From NCBI GenBank assembly GCA_052168355.1, contig JBQLZQ010000020.1, positions 23,755 to 87,754 on the forward strand: DNA of 64,000 nucleotides, given 5' to 3'. The notes beneath the pieces were generated by a model. The model searched no databases and was not told where the DNA came from. It saw nothing but the letters and a program-made list of their open reading frames with translations. This document shows, in pieces, positions 19,265 to 30,782 of this stretch (position 1 is the first letter of the stretch; each line of letters begins with the position of its first letter). The position numbers and the translations under genes were made by a program. The stretch comes from JBQLZQ01 sp052168355 (GTDB taxonomy: Bacteria > Pseudomonadota > Alphaproteobacteria > DSM-16000 > Inquilinaceae).

Positions 19265-20794
19265 ATGACCGGCAACCTCTACACCGCCCTGACGGCCGCC
19301 AACCCGGTCGCGGAACGCACCGCGATCGAGACTGGCGACGGGCGCGCCGTTTCCTCTGGCGCCTTCTTCGATCTGGCCGGACGGCTTGCCGCCGCCTTGG
19401 CCAGGCGCGGCGTGAGCCCCGGCGACAGGGTCGCGGTACAGGCGGCCAAGTCGGTCGAGGCATTGGCGCTCTACCTGGCATGCCTGCGCGCCGGCGCCGT
19501 CTATCTGCCGCTGAACCCGGCCTACACGCCGCCCGAGGTCGCATATTTCCTGGGCGACGCCGCGCCGCGCCTGTTCGTGTGCGCGTCCGAAACCAGGTCT
19601 GCGTTGACGCCAATCGCCGCCGGCGCGGGCGTCGACACCGTGGAGACGCTGGACGAACGGGGCGGCGGCTCGCTGATGGAGGTGGCCGACGGCAGCGGAC
19701 CAGCGCCCGATCCCGCGCCGCGCCGCGCCGAGGATCTGGCCGCGATCCTCTATACCTCCGGCACCACGGGGCGGGCCAAGGGCGCCATGCTCAGCCATGG
19801 CAACCTGGAGAGCAACGCACGAGCCCTGGCCGCAGCCTGGCGCTTTACCGCCAATGACGTGCTTCTTCACGCCCTGCCGATCTTTCACAGCCACGGGCTG
19901 TTCGTGGCCACAAATGTGACGCTTCTGTCGGGTGCCTCGTTCCTTCTGCTTCCCCGGTTCGACGCGGCTGAAGTGATGCGCCTGATGCCCAAGGCGACGG
20001 TGATGATGGGGGTTCCCACCTTCTACACCCGGCTGCTGTCCGAACCCTCCCTGACCGCCGACTCCACCGCTCACATGCGGCTGTTCGTGTCGGGGTCGGC
20101 GCCGCTTCTGGCCGACACGCACCGGCAGTGGCAGGCCCGCACCGGCCACGCCATCCTGGAACGGTACGGCCTGACCGAGACCAACATGAACACGTCCAAT
20201 CCCTACGACGGCGACCGGGTACCGGGGACGGTGGGCCATCCGTTGCCCGGTGTCGCGCTGCGCATCGCCGATCCGGACACGGGCGCGCCTCTCCCGGCCG
20301 GGGAGATCGGCATGATCGAGGTCAAGGGGCCGAACGTTTGCAGCGGCTATTGGCGCCAGCCCGACAAGACCAGGGACTCGTTCCGTGCCGATGGGTTTTT
20401 CATCACCGGCGATCTGGGACGGATCGACGAGCGCGGGTACGTGCATATCGTCGGCCGGGCCAAGGACCTGATCATCTCCGGTGGCTACAACATCTACCCC
20501 AAGGAAATCGAGGGGGAGATTGACGCCCTGCCCGACGTCGCCGAATCGGCGGTCATCGGCATTCCGGATCCCGATCTGGGCGAAGCGGTGATCGCCGTGG
20601 TCGTCCCGGCGGCCGGCGCGGCACCGACCGAGACCGGCATTCTGGCGGCGCTGGAAAGCAGACTGGCCCGCTACAAACGGCCGCGCCGCGTGGTAATGGC
20701 GGCGGAGCTGCCGCGCAACGCCATGGGCAAGGTGCAGAAGGCAAGCCTGCGGGAGAGCCATGCCGGCCTGACCCAGGGCGACGCCGCGCCGTAG
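19265..20794 (+). CDS. matB: Malonyl-CoA synthetase MatB (AMP-forming acyl-CoA ligase)
   Basis: MatB activates malonate to malonyl-CoA through a malonyl-AMP intermediate. The product from the ATG at 19265 is 509 residues, the MatB length. The P-loop YTSGTTGRAKGAMLSHGN, the family-typical LHALPIFHSHGLFVATNV, and ERYGLTETNMNTSNPYDGDR closely follow known MatB enzymes. The C-terminal lysine is in MGKVQK. The usual partner matA (decarboxylase) is absent, so it may serve malonate or methylmalonate salvage for fatty acid or secondary metabolism. The upstream gap holds an AT-rich stretch with TGTAT/ATACA half-sites that could bind a GntR regulator. Confidence 0.87.
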   Translation: MTGNLYTALTAANPVAERTAIETGDGRAVSSGAFFDLAGRLAAALARRGVSPGDRVAVQAAKSVEALALYLACLRAGAVYLPLNPAYTPPEVAYFLGDAAPRLFVCASETRSALTPIAAGAGVDTVETLDERGGGSLMEVADGSGPAPDPAPRRAEDLAAILYTSGTTGRAKGAMLSHGNLESNARALAAAWRFTANDVLLHALPIFHSHGLFVATNVTLLSGASFLLLPRFDAAEVMRLMPKATVMMGVPTFYTRLLSEPSLTADSTAHMRLFVSGSAPLLADTHRQWQARTGHAILERYGLTETNMNTSNPYDGDRVPGTVGHPLPGVALRIADPDTGAPLPAGEIGMIEVKGPNVCSGYWRQPDKTRDSFRADGFFITGDLGRIDERGYVHIVGRAKDLIISGGYNIYPKEIEGEIDALPDVAESAVIGIPDPDLGEAVIAVVVPAAGAAPTETGILAALESRLARYKRPRRVVMAAELPRNAMGKVQKASLRESHAGLTQGDAAP

Positions 20795-20809
20795 CCGGCC
20801 GGTCGATCC

Positions 20810-21556
20810 TCAGGCGAAGAAGAGAAACCAGATCGTCAGGACGATGCCCAATACGACGATCGCTCCCCGCGCCACTGGCTCGGGCACCAGCTCAACCACG
20901 CGCGCACCGGCATAGCCGCCGAGCAGACCGCCCACCAGCACGGTCGAGGCGGCCACCCAGTCGACCAAGCCCGAAAGGGCCAGGGGGATCACGGCGACCG
21001 TGTTGATCGCGGCCGCCAGAAGATTCTTGAGGGCGTTCGCCTCGGTCAGACGGTCGCTGCCGGCCAGCGTCAGTGCGGCCAGCAGCATGAAGCCCATGGC
21101 CGCGCCGAAATAGCCGCCATAGACCGAAACCGCCAGGATGAGTCCCAGCGACACGACGCCATCGCGCCGCACTGCCGCGCCGCGCGGCACCAGTGATCGT
21201 ATCCGCTTGCCCAGCGCGATCGCCAGGGTGGCCAGCGCCAGAAGCGCCGGCACCACCGCCATGAGCCCGGAATCGCCGCTCCACAACAACAGCAGGGCGC
21301 CCGCCAGCCCGCCTATCAGGGCCATCAGAAAGCGCAGCACGGCGCTGCGCATCAGCGGCCGCAGAACGTCGCGATAGACATAGATGGCCACGAACTGAGA
21401 CGGCCACAGGGCGACGGTAGCGGTGGCCAGGGCCGCGACCGGCGGCAGTCCGGCGGCCAGCAGCATGGGAAACACGAACAGCTTGGCACCGCCGGCGGCG
21501 GCATTCACGGTGCCACCGGCCAAACCCGCCGCCAGAAAGAGAAGGACCTGCTCCAA
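20810..21556 (-). CDS. TSUP (TauE/SafE) family permease
   Basis: The product is a 248-residue integral membrane protein with about eight hydrophobic helices. It shows the TSUP hallmarks: an N-terminal GGTVNAAAGGAKLFVFPML repeat and a C-terminal ANALKNLLAAAINTVAVIPL repeat. The family exports sulfite, sulfoacetate or related organosulfonates, or moves other anions. No transport substrate can be assigned from the neighbours. The start MEQVLLFL is divergent from the fzlA start 94 bp away. Confidence 0.87.
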   Translation of the reverse strand: MEQVLLFLAAGLAGGTVNAAAGGAKLFVFPMLLAAGLPPVAALATATVALWPSQFVAIYVYRDVLRPLMRSAVLRFLMALIGGLAGALLLLWSGDSGLMAVVPALLALATLAIALGKRIRSLVPRGAAVRRDGVVSLGLILAVSVYGGYFGAAMGFMLLAALTLAGSDRLTEANALKNLLAAAINTVAVIPLALSGLVDWVAASTVLVGGLLGGYAGARVVELVPEPVARGAIVVLGIVLTIWFLFFA

Positions 21557-21650
21557 GAAGGCTCAGCCGCCTCGCCGGCCGCAGGCCCATGGCAAAATGG
21601 ACGGGAAACGCCTTACCGCCCAATGAGTGCTTGTTGTAGAGTGCGCCGCC

Positions 21651-22319
21651 ATGCGCATTCTGTATCATCAATGGTTGTCGGCGCCGAGCCGGATTGTTCG
21701 CCTTCTCCTGGCCGAAAAGCGGCTGGAATTCGACCTGAAGGCCGAAAAGGTCTGGGAGCGGCGCACCGAATTCCTGCGTATCAACCCGGCCGGAGAAGTA
21801 CCGGTGCTGCACGAGCCCGACGGCGTGACCCTGAGTCACGCCTGGGTGATCGCCGAGTACCTCGAGGAAGTCTGCCCGGAGATGCCGATGATCGGCACGG
21901 ACGCTATCAGCCGCGCCGAGACGCGCCGTCTGCTGGTCTGGTTCGATCAGAAATTCTCGCTGGAGGTCACGGAGAACCTGATCGGCGAAAAGATCATGAA
22001 GCGCTTCCATGGCGGCGGCCAACCCAATTCCGGAGCCATTCGCGCCGGGCGGGAGAACATCCACTACCATCTGGACTACATCACCTATCTGTCCGAACAC
22101 AGAACCTGGCTGGGCGGCGATCAGTTCGGTCTGGCCGACATCGCCGCCGCCGCCCATCTATCGGCCCTCGACTATATCGGCGACGTGCCGTGGGACAGCC
22201 ATCCCGACGCCAAGGACTGGTACGCCAGGATCAAGTCCCGGCCCAGCTTTCGGCCGCTTCTGGCCGATATCGTCCCCGGCATCCCCCCGCCCCGGCACTA
22301 CGCCGATCTGGATTTCTGA
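21651..22319 (+). CDS. fzlA: FzlA-like FtsZ-binding protein (GST fold)
   Basis: The 222-residue protein has a thioredoxin-like N-domain (MRILYHQWLSAPSRIVRLLL) and an alpha-helical GST C-domain. The second half is nearly diagnostic of alphaproteobacterial FzlA: DYITYLSEHRTWLGGDQFGLADIAAAAHLSALDYIGDVPW and a C-terminal end in HYADLDF. FzlA binds and bundles FtsZ and links constriction to cell-wall synthesis in Caulobacter. No glutathione-transferase activity is inferred. The ATG at 21651 matches the family start; the frame opens at 21627. If the call is wrong it is another GST-family protein. Confidence 0.78.
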   Translation: MRILYHQWLSAPSRIVRLLLAEKRLEFDLKAEKVWERRTEFLRINPAGEVPVLHEPDGVTLSHAWVIAEYLEEVCPEMPMIGTDAISRAETRRLLVWFDQKFSLEVTENLIGEKIMKRFHGGGQPNSGAIRAGRENIHYHLDYITYLSEHRTWLGGDQFGLADIAAAAHLSALDYIGDVPWDSHPDAKDWYARIKSRPSFRPLLADIVPGIPPPRHYADLDF

Positions 22320-22329
22320 TCAGGGTCTC

Positions 22330-23115
22330 TCACTGGTTTTCCCCCAGCCGCTCCAGGTTGATCCGCGCGGTCTCGGCCGCAGCGCTGTCGGGAGCCAACG
22401 CGATCGCCTGGCGCCAGTCGCGACGGGCACCGTCCCTGTCGCCGTCGAGGCGTCGGATGTTGCCCCGCTCCAGAAAAATGTCCGGGTTGTCGGACTCGCG
22501 GGCCACGGCCCGGTCGGCATCGCCGAGCGCTTGAGTGTAATCACCAAGGGCGCGGTGGGCGGCGGCGCGCAGCAGATAGATCCCGGCGTGGTCCTCTCCC
22601 AGATCCAGGGCCCGGTCCAGCGCGTCCACCGCCCCCCGATAATCGCCGGTCCCGGCATGGGCATAGGCCAGCAGTTCGTAGGGGGCTGCGTTGCCCGGCG
22701 CCAGCGTGGCGGCCTCGACCAGGACGGTCGTCGCCCGGTCGGGGTTCTCAGCCAGCAGCCAGGACTGCCCGGCCTGTTCCAGCAGCCCGGCCGCCAGGGC
22801 GGGGTTCCGGGGCGCGGCCTCCCTGCCGATCTCCTCCAGGGCAAGGGCCGCCCCGACGTGATCGCCCTGACCGTCCAGGGCGACGGCGGCGCAGTGGCGC
22901 GCGGCGTTGCCCCCACCATCCGTTTCCCAGGCCCGGGCGGTGTCCAGTCCCCGATCTGGATCGCTGCGCGCCAGATCCATGCAGGTCCGATAGCGGGCGC
23001 CGGGACCGCCGTCCTCAAGCCCGCCGGTCTGTGCCGCCGCCGGCGAAAACGAGACCTGGCCCATCGCCATGGCCAGGCAAACGCAAAGACCCAGTCGACA
23101 CGGCATCACCGTCAT
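22330..23115 (-). CDS. Exported TPR-repeat protein
   Basis: A signal peptide (MTVMPCRLGLCVCLAMAMGQ to AAAQ) precedes about 230 residues made almost wholly of tetratricopeptide-like helices. The clearest repeats are at about residues 140-240 (YELLAYAHAGTGDYRGAVDALDRALDLG and IYLLRAAAHRALGDYTQALGDADRAV). TPR proteins are scaffolds; the periplasmic partner is unknown. The gene converges on fzlA with 10 bp between them. A second in-frame ATG at 23106 is possible. Confidence 0.72.
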   Translation of the reverse strand: MTVMPCRLGLCVCLAMAMGQVSFSPAAAQTGGLEDGGPGARYRTCMDLARSDPDRGLDTARAWETDGGGNAARHCAAVALDGQGDHVGAALALEEIGREAAPRNPALAAGLLEQAGQSWLLAENPDRATTVLVEAATLAPGNAAPYELLAYAHAGTGDYRGAVDALDRALDLGEDHAGIYLLRAAAHRALGDYTQALGDADRAVARESDNPDIFLERGNIRRLDGDRDGARRDWRQAIALAPDSAAAETARINLERLGENQ

Positions 23116-23181
23116 GACAAGCGTCCTTCTGTGATAGACGGTAGCAGGTCACCCGTTCCCGCCGCCGAAGGCAAGCCCGCC

Positions 23182-24079
23182 ATGCCCCGCCTATTTTGTT
23201 TCGGTCTTGGTTACACCGCCCTGGCCCTGGCCCGCGCCGTGGCGGCCGAGGGCTGGTCGGTGGCCGGCACCTGCCGCGGCGAGGACAAGCGCCGCGCCCT
23301 GGCGGAGATCGGAATCGACGCCCATCTGTTCGACCGCGACGCCCCCCTGACCGATCCGAAAGCCGCGCTGGCCGATGCCACGCATATCGTCAGCTCGGTC
23401 CCGCCGGACAGCGCCGGCGATCCGGTTCTGGACCATCACGGCACCGATCTTTTGGCCCTGACGGAGATCCGTTGGGCGGGGTACCTGTCCACCACCGGGG
23501 TCTATGGCGACCGGGGCGGCGACTGGGTGGACGAAAGCGCGCCGTTGACCCCGACGGGGCCGCGCGGCCAGCGCCGCCTGGCCGCGGAGGAAGGCTGGCT
23601 GGCGTTGTGGCGCGATGGCGGGCTGCCGGTCCATCTGTTTCGGCTGGCCGGCATCTACGGTCCCGGCCGCAGCGCGCTGGATACGGTGCGGGCCGGCCGC
23701 GCCCGTCGGATCGACAAGCCTGGCCAGGTTTTCAACCGCATTCATGTCGACGACATCGTGACCGTGCTGCGCGCGTCCATGGCCGCGCCGGCGCCGGGCA
23801 CAGCCTACAACTGCGCCGACGACGATCCCGCGCCCAGTCATGTCGTGATCGCCCACGCCTGCGCCTTGCTGGGGGTAGAGCCGCCGCCCTTGATATCGTT
23901 CGATGAAGCCAAGGGCACCATGTCGGCCATGGCCGTCAGTTTTTACGACGACAACAAGCGTGTCGCCAACGGCCGCCTGAAGGACGCTCTGGGGGTCACG
24001 CTGGCCTATCCCAGCTATCGGGACGGGCTGGCCGCGCAGCTGGCCGCCGAAACCGCGCCGGCCGGACCCGCCCCGCCGG

Positions 24080-24099
<20 letters not shown>
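23182..24099 (+). CDS. SDR-family NAD(P)-dependent epimerase/reductase, YeeZ-like
   Basis: The protein of 305 residues opens with MPRLFCFGLGYTALALARAVAA, an atypical Rossmann glycine motif as found in YeeZ-type extended SDR proteins. It also has YLSTTGVYGDRGGDWVDE and FRLAGIYGPGRSALD followed by the NRIHVDDI epimerase signature. The catalytic Tyr/Lys pair is not obvious; the YxxxK position reads RRLAAE after GPRGQ. Substrate unknown. It converges on lepA and the coding ends overlap by 20 bp. Confidence 0.78.
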
Positions 24100-25888
<1,789 letters not shown>

Positions 25889-26044
25889 GCGAAAGCCTGA
25901 CGGTACCGGGGTCGGGCTGGAAAATAGGGTGACCCCGGCCAAAGCGCAACGATGCCGGGATGGACAGGCACCGTCCCTCCTCAGCGCGCCGCGGTCACCT
26001 CACGTCCGGCGGTGACCCGGGAACACGCCCTGCCGGTTCCCGTT

Positions 26045-27004
26045 TCAGGTCGCCGTGACGTTGACGGGGGCGGCCGCAGCCTCGGTGGCCGGCGCGGCCG
26101 ACTGACGGTCGGCGGAGCGCACCGTCTCCCGGTGCAGGATGTACAGGCCGCTGGCGATGACGACGGCGCACCCGACAGCCACGCGTACCGGCGGCACATC
26201 GCTCCAAATGACGAAGCCCAGCAGCACGCCCCACAGCATCTGGCTGTACTGGAACGGCGCGATCACCGCCGCCGGCGCCCGACGATAGGCTTCGGACACC
26301 AAGCGGAAGGCAATGCCGCCGGTGGCGCCGCACGCCGCGAACAGGGCCAGGTCGGCCAGGCTGGGCACGATGAAGCCGAACGGCAACAGCGCCGCGGTGA
26401 TGACCACGGTCGTCAGACTGCCCCAGAACCCGAAGCTGGCGCCGTGCTCCGTCGACCCCATGCGACGGATCAAGAGTACCGAGATGGCATAGGACAGCGC
26501 CGCCGCCAACCCGCCCAGGGTGCCGAGGCTGATCATCCCCAGGCCGGGGCGCAGCATGATGAGCACGCCCACGAACCCGACGGAAACCGCAAGCCAACGC
26601 CGCCACCCCACGCTCTCCTTCAAGATCGGCACCGACAACGCGGTGATGAAGAGGGGGGCCGCAAAGACGATGGCGTAGACATCGGCCAGCGGCATCCGGC
26701 TGAACGCGAAAAAGCCGCCGAACGCGCCCGCCGTGCTGATGATCCCGCGCGCCACGTGCAGACCGACCCGGCGGGTCCGGACCTGCCACATGCCGCCCTG
26801 CCACAGGGTGAAGGCGGTGACCGCGGCCAGCGCGAAGACGCTGTTGAAAAACATGATCTGGACCAGCGGATAGCCACCGCTGAGCCATTTGATCATCGTG
26901 TCCATGCCGGTGAACATGGCAAAGGCCAGGCCGGCGAAGCCGATACCCGTGGCGATCGAACTGGTCCCGGCGGCCGGGTTGAGCGGGGCGATGGAAGCGG
27001 TCAT
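26045..27004 (-). CDS. DMT-family (EamA) transporter
   Basis: This inner-membrane protein of 319 residues has ten predicted hydrophobic helices in two EamA repeats. The sequences ARGIISTAGAFGGFFAFSRMPLADVYAIVFAAPLF and APFQYSQMLWGVLLGFVIWSD are typical of the RhaT/EamA drug-metabolite family and similar to S-adenosylmethionine or riboflavin-type exporters. The substrate is unknown. I prefer the ATG at 27004 over the upstream 27058. A TTGCAA dyad about 90 bp upstream may be its operator. Confidence 0.86.
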   Translation of the reverse strand: MTASIAPLNPAAGTSSIATGIGFAGLAFAMFTGMDTMIKWLSGGYPLVQIMFFNSVFALAAVTAFTLWQGGMWQVRTRRVGLHVARGIISTAGAFGGFFAFSRMPLADVYAIVFAAPLFITALSVPILKESVGWRRWLAVSVGFVGVLIMLRPGLGMISLGTLGGLAAALSYAISVLLIRRMGSTEHGASFGFWGSLTTVVITAALLPFGFIVPSLADLALFAACGATGGIAFRLVSEAYRRAPAAVIAPFQYSQMLWGVLLGFVIWSDVPPVRVAVGCAVVIASGLYILHRETVRSADRQSAAPATEAAAAPVNVTAT

Positions 27005-27094
27005 TGTCGGGGTACCACCGGAAACGCGAACGGACCATCCGTTCGACCGCCCTATCAAGTGCGCTCAAAAGGTAAACATGCTGTAACGGTCGTG

Positions 27095-27113
27095 TTGCAA
27101 CGCAGTATTGCAA
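27095..27113. promoter_or_regulatory. TTGCAA-N7-TTGCAA dyad upstream of the transporter
   Basis: Two copies of the palindromic hexamer TTGCAA (27095-27100 and 27108-27113) are separated by seven bases. The 19-bp unit lies about 91 bp upstream of the transporter start and could be an operator. Regulator unknown. Confidence 0.4.
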
Positions 27114-27243
27114 ATGGCGCAAGTCTTCCGGCACGCCCTCGACAATAATGACACGGCCGATATTTCGACCTGCCCTATAAACGAAACGGGCCGGCTAAAA
27201 TGCTCGTCTCGAGGCGGACCATGCCCTGTTCCGAGACGGGTTC

Positions 27244-29649
27244 TTAACCCCGCAGGCGCCCGCCCGTCTGCTTTTCCACCTGGGCCACCACCGCGCGGCC
27301 AACCGCCTCTATTTCGTCGTCGGTCAGGGTTGCCTGTGTCGGCTGCAGGGTGACCGCCACCGCCAGCGATTTCGTGCCCTCCGGCAGGCCGGCCCCACGA
27401 TATTCGTCAAAGACGGCGACATCGGCGATCAGCCCCCGGTCGGCGCCGCGCACGGCCCGGACCAGGCGCTCGGCCGGCACCGCTTCATCCACCACGAAGG
27501 CGAAATCCCGCTCCACCGGCTGAAACACCGACAGGGTCAATGTCGGGCGCGCCGTCCCCACCTGCCGCTTGGGCGCCGGCACGGCCTCCAAAAACACCTC
27601 GAAGGCGGCCACGGGCCCGCTCACATCCAGAGCCGCGAGCGCCGCCGGGTGGACTTCGCCGAAATGAGCCAGCACGTTGGGCCCCAGCCGCAGGCACCCC
27701 GACCGGCCGGGATGGAACCATTCCGGCGCGTCGGTGCTGACTTGCAGGTTCGCCAGCGGCGCCGCCATCGCCCCCAGCACCGCCAGGGCATCGGCCTTGG
27801 CGTCCAGCGCATCGGCCGGCCGTGGGGCCTCGGCCCAGTGACGGGGACCCGTCTGCCCCATGCGCACACCGGTCGCGGCCAGACGTTGTCCCTTGGGCGT
27901 CGGGTCGGCGTAGACCGGCCCGACCTCGAACAGGGCCGCATTGTCCAGACCGCGGGCCCGGTTCCGGCCGGCCGCCTGGATCAGGTTGGGCAAGATCGAC
28001 GGGCGCATGACATCGAGGTCGCTGGCAATCGGGTTGAGCAGCACCAGCCCCGGATCGCGATGCCCGAACAGGGCGGCCGCAGCGGCGGCCATGAAGGACC
28101 AGGTCACCGCCTCGTCCATCCCGCGCGACGCCAGCACCCGCTTGACCGTGCCGGCCATGCGCTGGCGGGGCGCCACGGCCGGACGGGTGAGGGCGCTGTC
28201 GCGCGGCATCGAGACCGCCGGAATGGCGTCGAAGCCGCGCACGCGCAGCACCTCCTCCACCACATCCGCCTCGCCGTCCACGTCGCCGCGCCAGCTTGGC
28301 GGCACCACCCGGATCGTGCCGTCGGCGTCTTCCGCCGCCTTGAAGCCAAGCTTGGCCAGGATGGCAAGCTGTTCGGTCAGCGGTACGGCCAGCCCGCCCA
28401 AATGCTCCACCCGCGACGGCCTCAGCCGCACGGTGCGGCGCCAGTCCGGCACGGCACCGGCGACGGTCAGCGCGCTCGGTTCGCCGCCGCACAGTTCGAT
28501 GATCAGGCGCGTCGCCTGCTCGATACCGTCGAACACGGCTTCGGGATCGACGCCGCGCTCGAACCGATAGCGGGCATCGGACTCGATGCCCAGCCGGCGC
28601 CCCGTCGCCGCGGTGCGGATGGGGTCGAACAGGGCCGCCTCGAGGAACAATGTCGTCGTATCCTCGGTACAGCCGGTCGGCGCGCCGCCGATGACGCCGC
28701 CCAGGCTGACGACACCGTCGTCGTCGGCGATGACCGTCATGCCGTCTTCCAGCGTGTAGGTCTTGTCGTTGAGCGCGGCCAAGCTTTCCCCGGCCCGAGC
28801 CGGCCGGACATGGAGATGACCGGCCACCGCGTCGGCATCGAACACGTGCAGCGGCCGGTTGCGGTCCAGGGTGAAATAGTTGGTGATGTCGACCAGGGCC
28901 GAAATCGGCCGCAGACCGACCTGGTGCAGCCGATCCTGAAGCCAGCGCGGGCTGGGGCCGTTGCGCACGCCCCGGATGGTCCGCCCGACGAACAGCGGGC
29001 AGGCGCCGGCCGCGTCCGGCGGGAAGTCCAGACGCACGGCGATGGGACTGTCGAAGGTGCCGGGAACCGGGTCGGCGGCAAGCGGTTTCAAGGTGCCGGC
29101 GCCCGCCGCCGCCAGGTCGCGGGCGATGCCGCGAATGCCCGCGCAATCACCCCGATCGGGGGTCAGGGCCACATCCAGCAGCGGATCGTCCAGCCCCATG
29201 ACAACGGCAAAGGGCGTCCCGATGGGCGTATCGGCCGGCAGATCGATGATGCCGTCATGGGCGTCGGACAAGCCCATTTCCCGTTCCGAACACAGCATCC
29301 CGTTGGATTCGACGCCGCGAATCACCCCCTTCTGCAGGTCCAGCCCGGTGCCGGGAATGTGGGTGCCGGCCGGGGCGAAGACACCTTTCATGCCGGCCCG
29401 GGCGTTGGGCGCGCCGCAGACCACCTGGACCTCGCCCTGGCCGGTATCGACCAGGCACACCTGAAGGCGGTCGGCGTTGGGGTGCCGATGGCACGCCGTC
29501 ACCAGCCCGACCGTGAACGGGGCCAGGGCGGCGGCCCGGTCTTCGACCGCCTCGACCTCCAGGCCCAGACCGGTCAGCCTGCGCGCGATGTCATCGACCC
29601 CGGCGTCGGTGTCGAGATGGTCCTTCAGCCAGGACAGAGGAACCTTCAT
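27244..29649 (-). CDS. pheT: Phenylalanyl-tRNA synthetase beta subunit
   Basis: PheT forms the (alpha-beta)2 phenylalanyl-tRNA synthetase with PheS. The 801-residue product shows the EMAP/tRNA-binding domain at residues 40-150 (VVCGAPNARAGMKGVFAPAGT). The B3/4 editing region follows (VDITNYFTLDRNRPLHVFDAD), then the B5 domain and catalytic-like core. The C-terminal FDX-ACB domain is VFQPVERDFAFVVDEAVPAE to the end. It follows pheS by 12 bp, so the two are co-transcribed. Confidence 0.97.
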   Translation of the reverse strand: MKVPLSWLKDHLDTDAGVDDIARRLTGLGLEVEAVEDRAAALAPFTVGLVTACHRHPNADRLQVCLVDTGQGEVQVVCGAPNARAGMKGVFAPAGTHIPGTGLDLQKGVIRGVESNGMLCSEREMGLSDAHDGIIDLPADTPIGTPFAVVMGLDDPLLDVALTPDRGDCAGIRGIARDLAAAGAGTLKPLAADPVPGTFDSPIAVRLDFPPDAAGACPLFVGRTIRGVRNGPSPRWLQDRLHQVGLRPISALVDITNYFTLDRNRPLHVFDADAVAGHLHVRPARAGESLAALNDKTYTLEDGMTVIADDDGVVSLGGVIGGAPTGCTEDTTTLFLEAALFDPIRTAATGRRLGIESDARYRFERGVDPEAVFDGIEQATRLIIELCGGEPSALTVAGAVPDWRRTVRLRPSRVEHLGGLAVPLTEQLAILAKLGFKAAEDADGTIRVVPPSWRGDVDGEADVVEEVLRVRGFDAIPAVSMPRDSALTRPAVAPRQRMAGTVKRVLASRGMDEAVTWSFMAAAAAALFGHRDPGLVLLNPIASDLDVMRPSILPNLIQAAGRNRARGLDNAALFEVGPVYADPTPKGQRLAATGVRMGQTGPRHWAEAPRPADALDAKADALAVLGAMAAPLANLQVSTDAPEWFHPGRSGCLRLGPNVLAHFGEVHPAALAALDVSGPVAAFEVFLEAVPAPKRQVGTARPTLTLSVFQPVERDFAFVVDEAVPAERLVRAVRGADRGLIADVAVFDEYRGAGLPEGTKSLAVAVTLQPTQATLTDDEIEAVGRAVVAQVEKQTGGRLRG

Positions 29650-29661
29650 CGATCGATCCCC

Positions 29662-30738
29662 CTATCCCGTCAGACCCAGGGCCATGGACGGCATGGCCAG
29701 CGGCGAAAAACCGTAGTGCCGCAGCCAGCGGACATCGGCGTCGAAGAAGGTGCGCAGATCGGGAATCCCGTACTTCAGCATGGCGATCCGTTCGATCCCC
29801 ATGCCGAACGCGAACCCCTGATAGCGGCTGCTGTCGATGCCGCTCATCTCCAGCACCTTGGGGTGGACCATGCCGCAGCCCAGGATCTCCAGCCAGTCGC
29901 CATGGGCGCCCAGCTTCAGCTCGCCGCCCTTGCGCGAACAGCCGATATCGACCTCGGCCGACGGTTCGGTGAAGGGAAAGAAGGACGGCCGGAACCGCAG
30001 CGGCAGGTCGTCGATATCGAAATAGGCCCGGCAGAAATCGATCAGACAGCCCTTGAGGTGCCCCATATGGATCGATTCCGCCACCGCCAGCCCTTCGACC
30101 TGATGGAACAGGGGCGTGTGGGTCATGTCGTAGTCGGACCGGTAGGTGCGCCCCGGCGCGATCACGCGGAACGGCGGCTTGCCGTTCATCATCGTGCGGA
30201 TCTGCACCGGCGACGTGTGGGTGCGCAGAACGCGGTCGCCATCCCCCGAGCCGGCCGGCAGGTAGAACGTATCGTGCATCTGCCGGGCCGGGTGTTCCGG
30301 CGGCATGTTGAGGGCGGTGAAGTTGTGGAAATCGTCCTCGATGTCCGGGCCTTCGGCGACGGTGAACCCCATCTCGGCGAAAATCGCCGTCAGCTCGTCG
30401 ATCGTCTGGCTTGTCGGATGGATGTGGCCGGCCCGCTCCGGCCTCGGCGGCAGGCTGACGTCGATCCGCTCGGCCTCCAGCCGGGCCGTCAGGGCGACAC
30501 TTTCCAACGCCGCCCGGCGCGCCTCCAGCGCCGCCGCCACCTCGTCCTTCAGGGTATTGAGAGCGCCGCCGGCCTGGCGCCGCGCGTCCGGGTCCAGCCG
30601 GCCCAGACCCTTCATCAGGTCGGTGATCCGGCCCTTGCGGCCCAGCGCCTCGACCCGCAGGCGTTCCAGTTCGGCAAGGTCGCCGGCCGCCCGCACCCCT
30701 TCGAGCAGGGTCTGCCGGAGCGTATCTACCTCATTCAT
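29662..30738 (-). CDS. pheS: Phenylalanyl-tRNA synthetase alpha subunit
   Basis: PheS carries the class II catalytic core that charges tRNA-Phe. The 358-residue product has an N-terminal coiled coil (residues 1-80). Motif 2 is seen at FRVIAPGRTYRSDYDMTHTPLFHQVEGL, and motif 3 at GFAFGMGIERIAMLKYGIPDLR. A rho-independent terminator-like hairpin between rplT and this gene suggests partial termination or attenuation before pheST. Confidence 0.98.
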   Translation of the reverse strand: MNEVDTLRQTLLEGVRAAGDLAELERLRVEALGRKGRITDLMKGLGRLDPDARRQAGGALNTLKDEVAAALEARRAALESVALTARLEAERIDVSLPPRPERAGHIHPTSQTIDELTAIFAEMGFTVAEGPDIEDDFHNFTALNMPPEHPARQMHDTFYLPAGSGDGDRVLRTHTSPVQIRTMMNGKPPFRVIAPGRTYRSDYDMTHTPLFHQVEGLAVAESIHMGHLKGCLIDFCRAYFDIDDLPLRFRPSFFPFTEPSAEVDIGCSRKGGELKLGAHGDWLEILGCGMVHPKVLEMSGIDSSRYQGFAFGMGIERIAMLKYGIPDLRTFFDADVRWLRHYGFSPLAMPSMALGLTG

Positions 30739-30782
30739 CGTCTATCCATCCTCCGACCGCACAGGCGCGCCATCGGCACAAC

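Noticed and set aside
19163..20761. A 532-codon antisense frame over matB
   Set aside because: No motifs; codon composition of a shadow frame; matB is certain.
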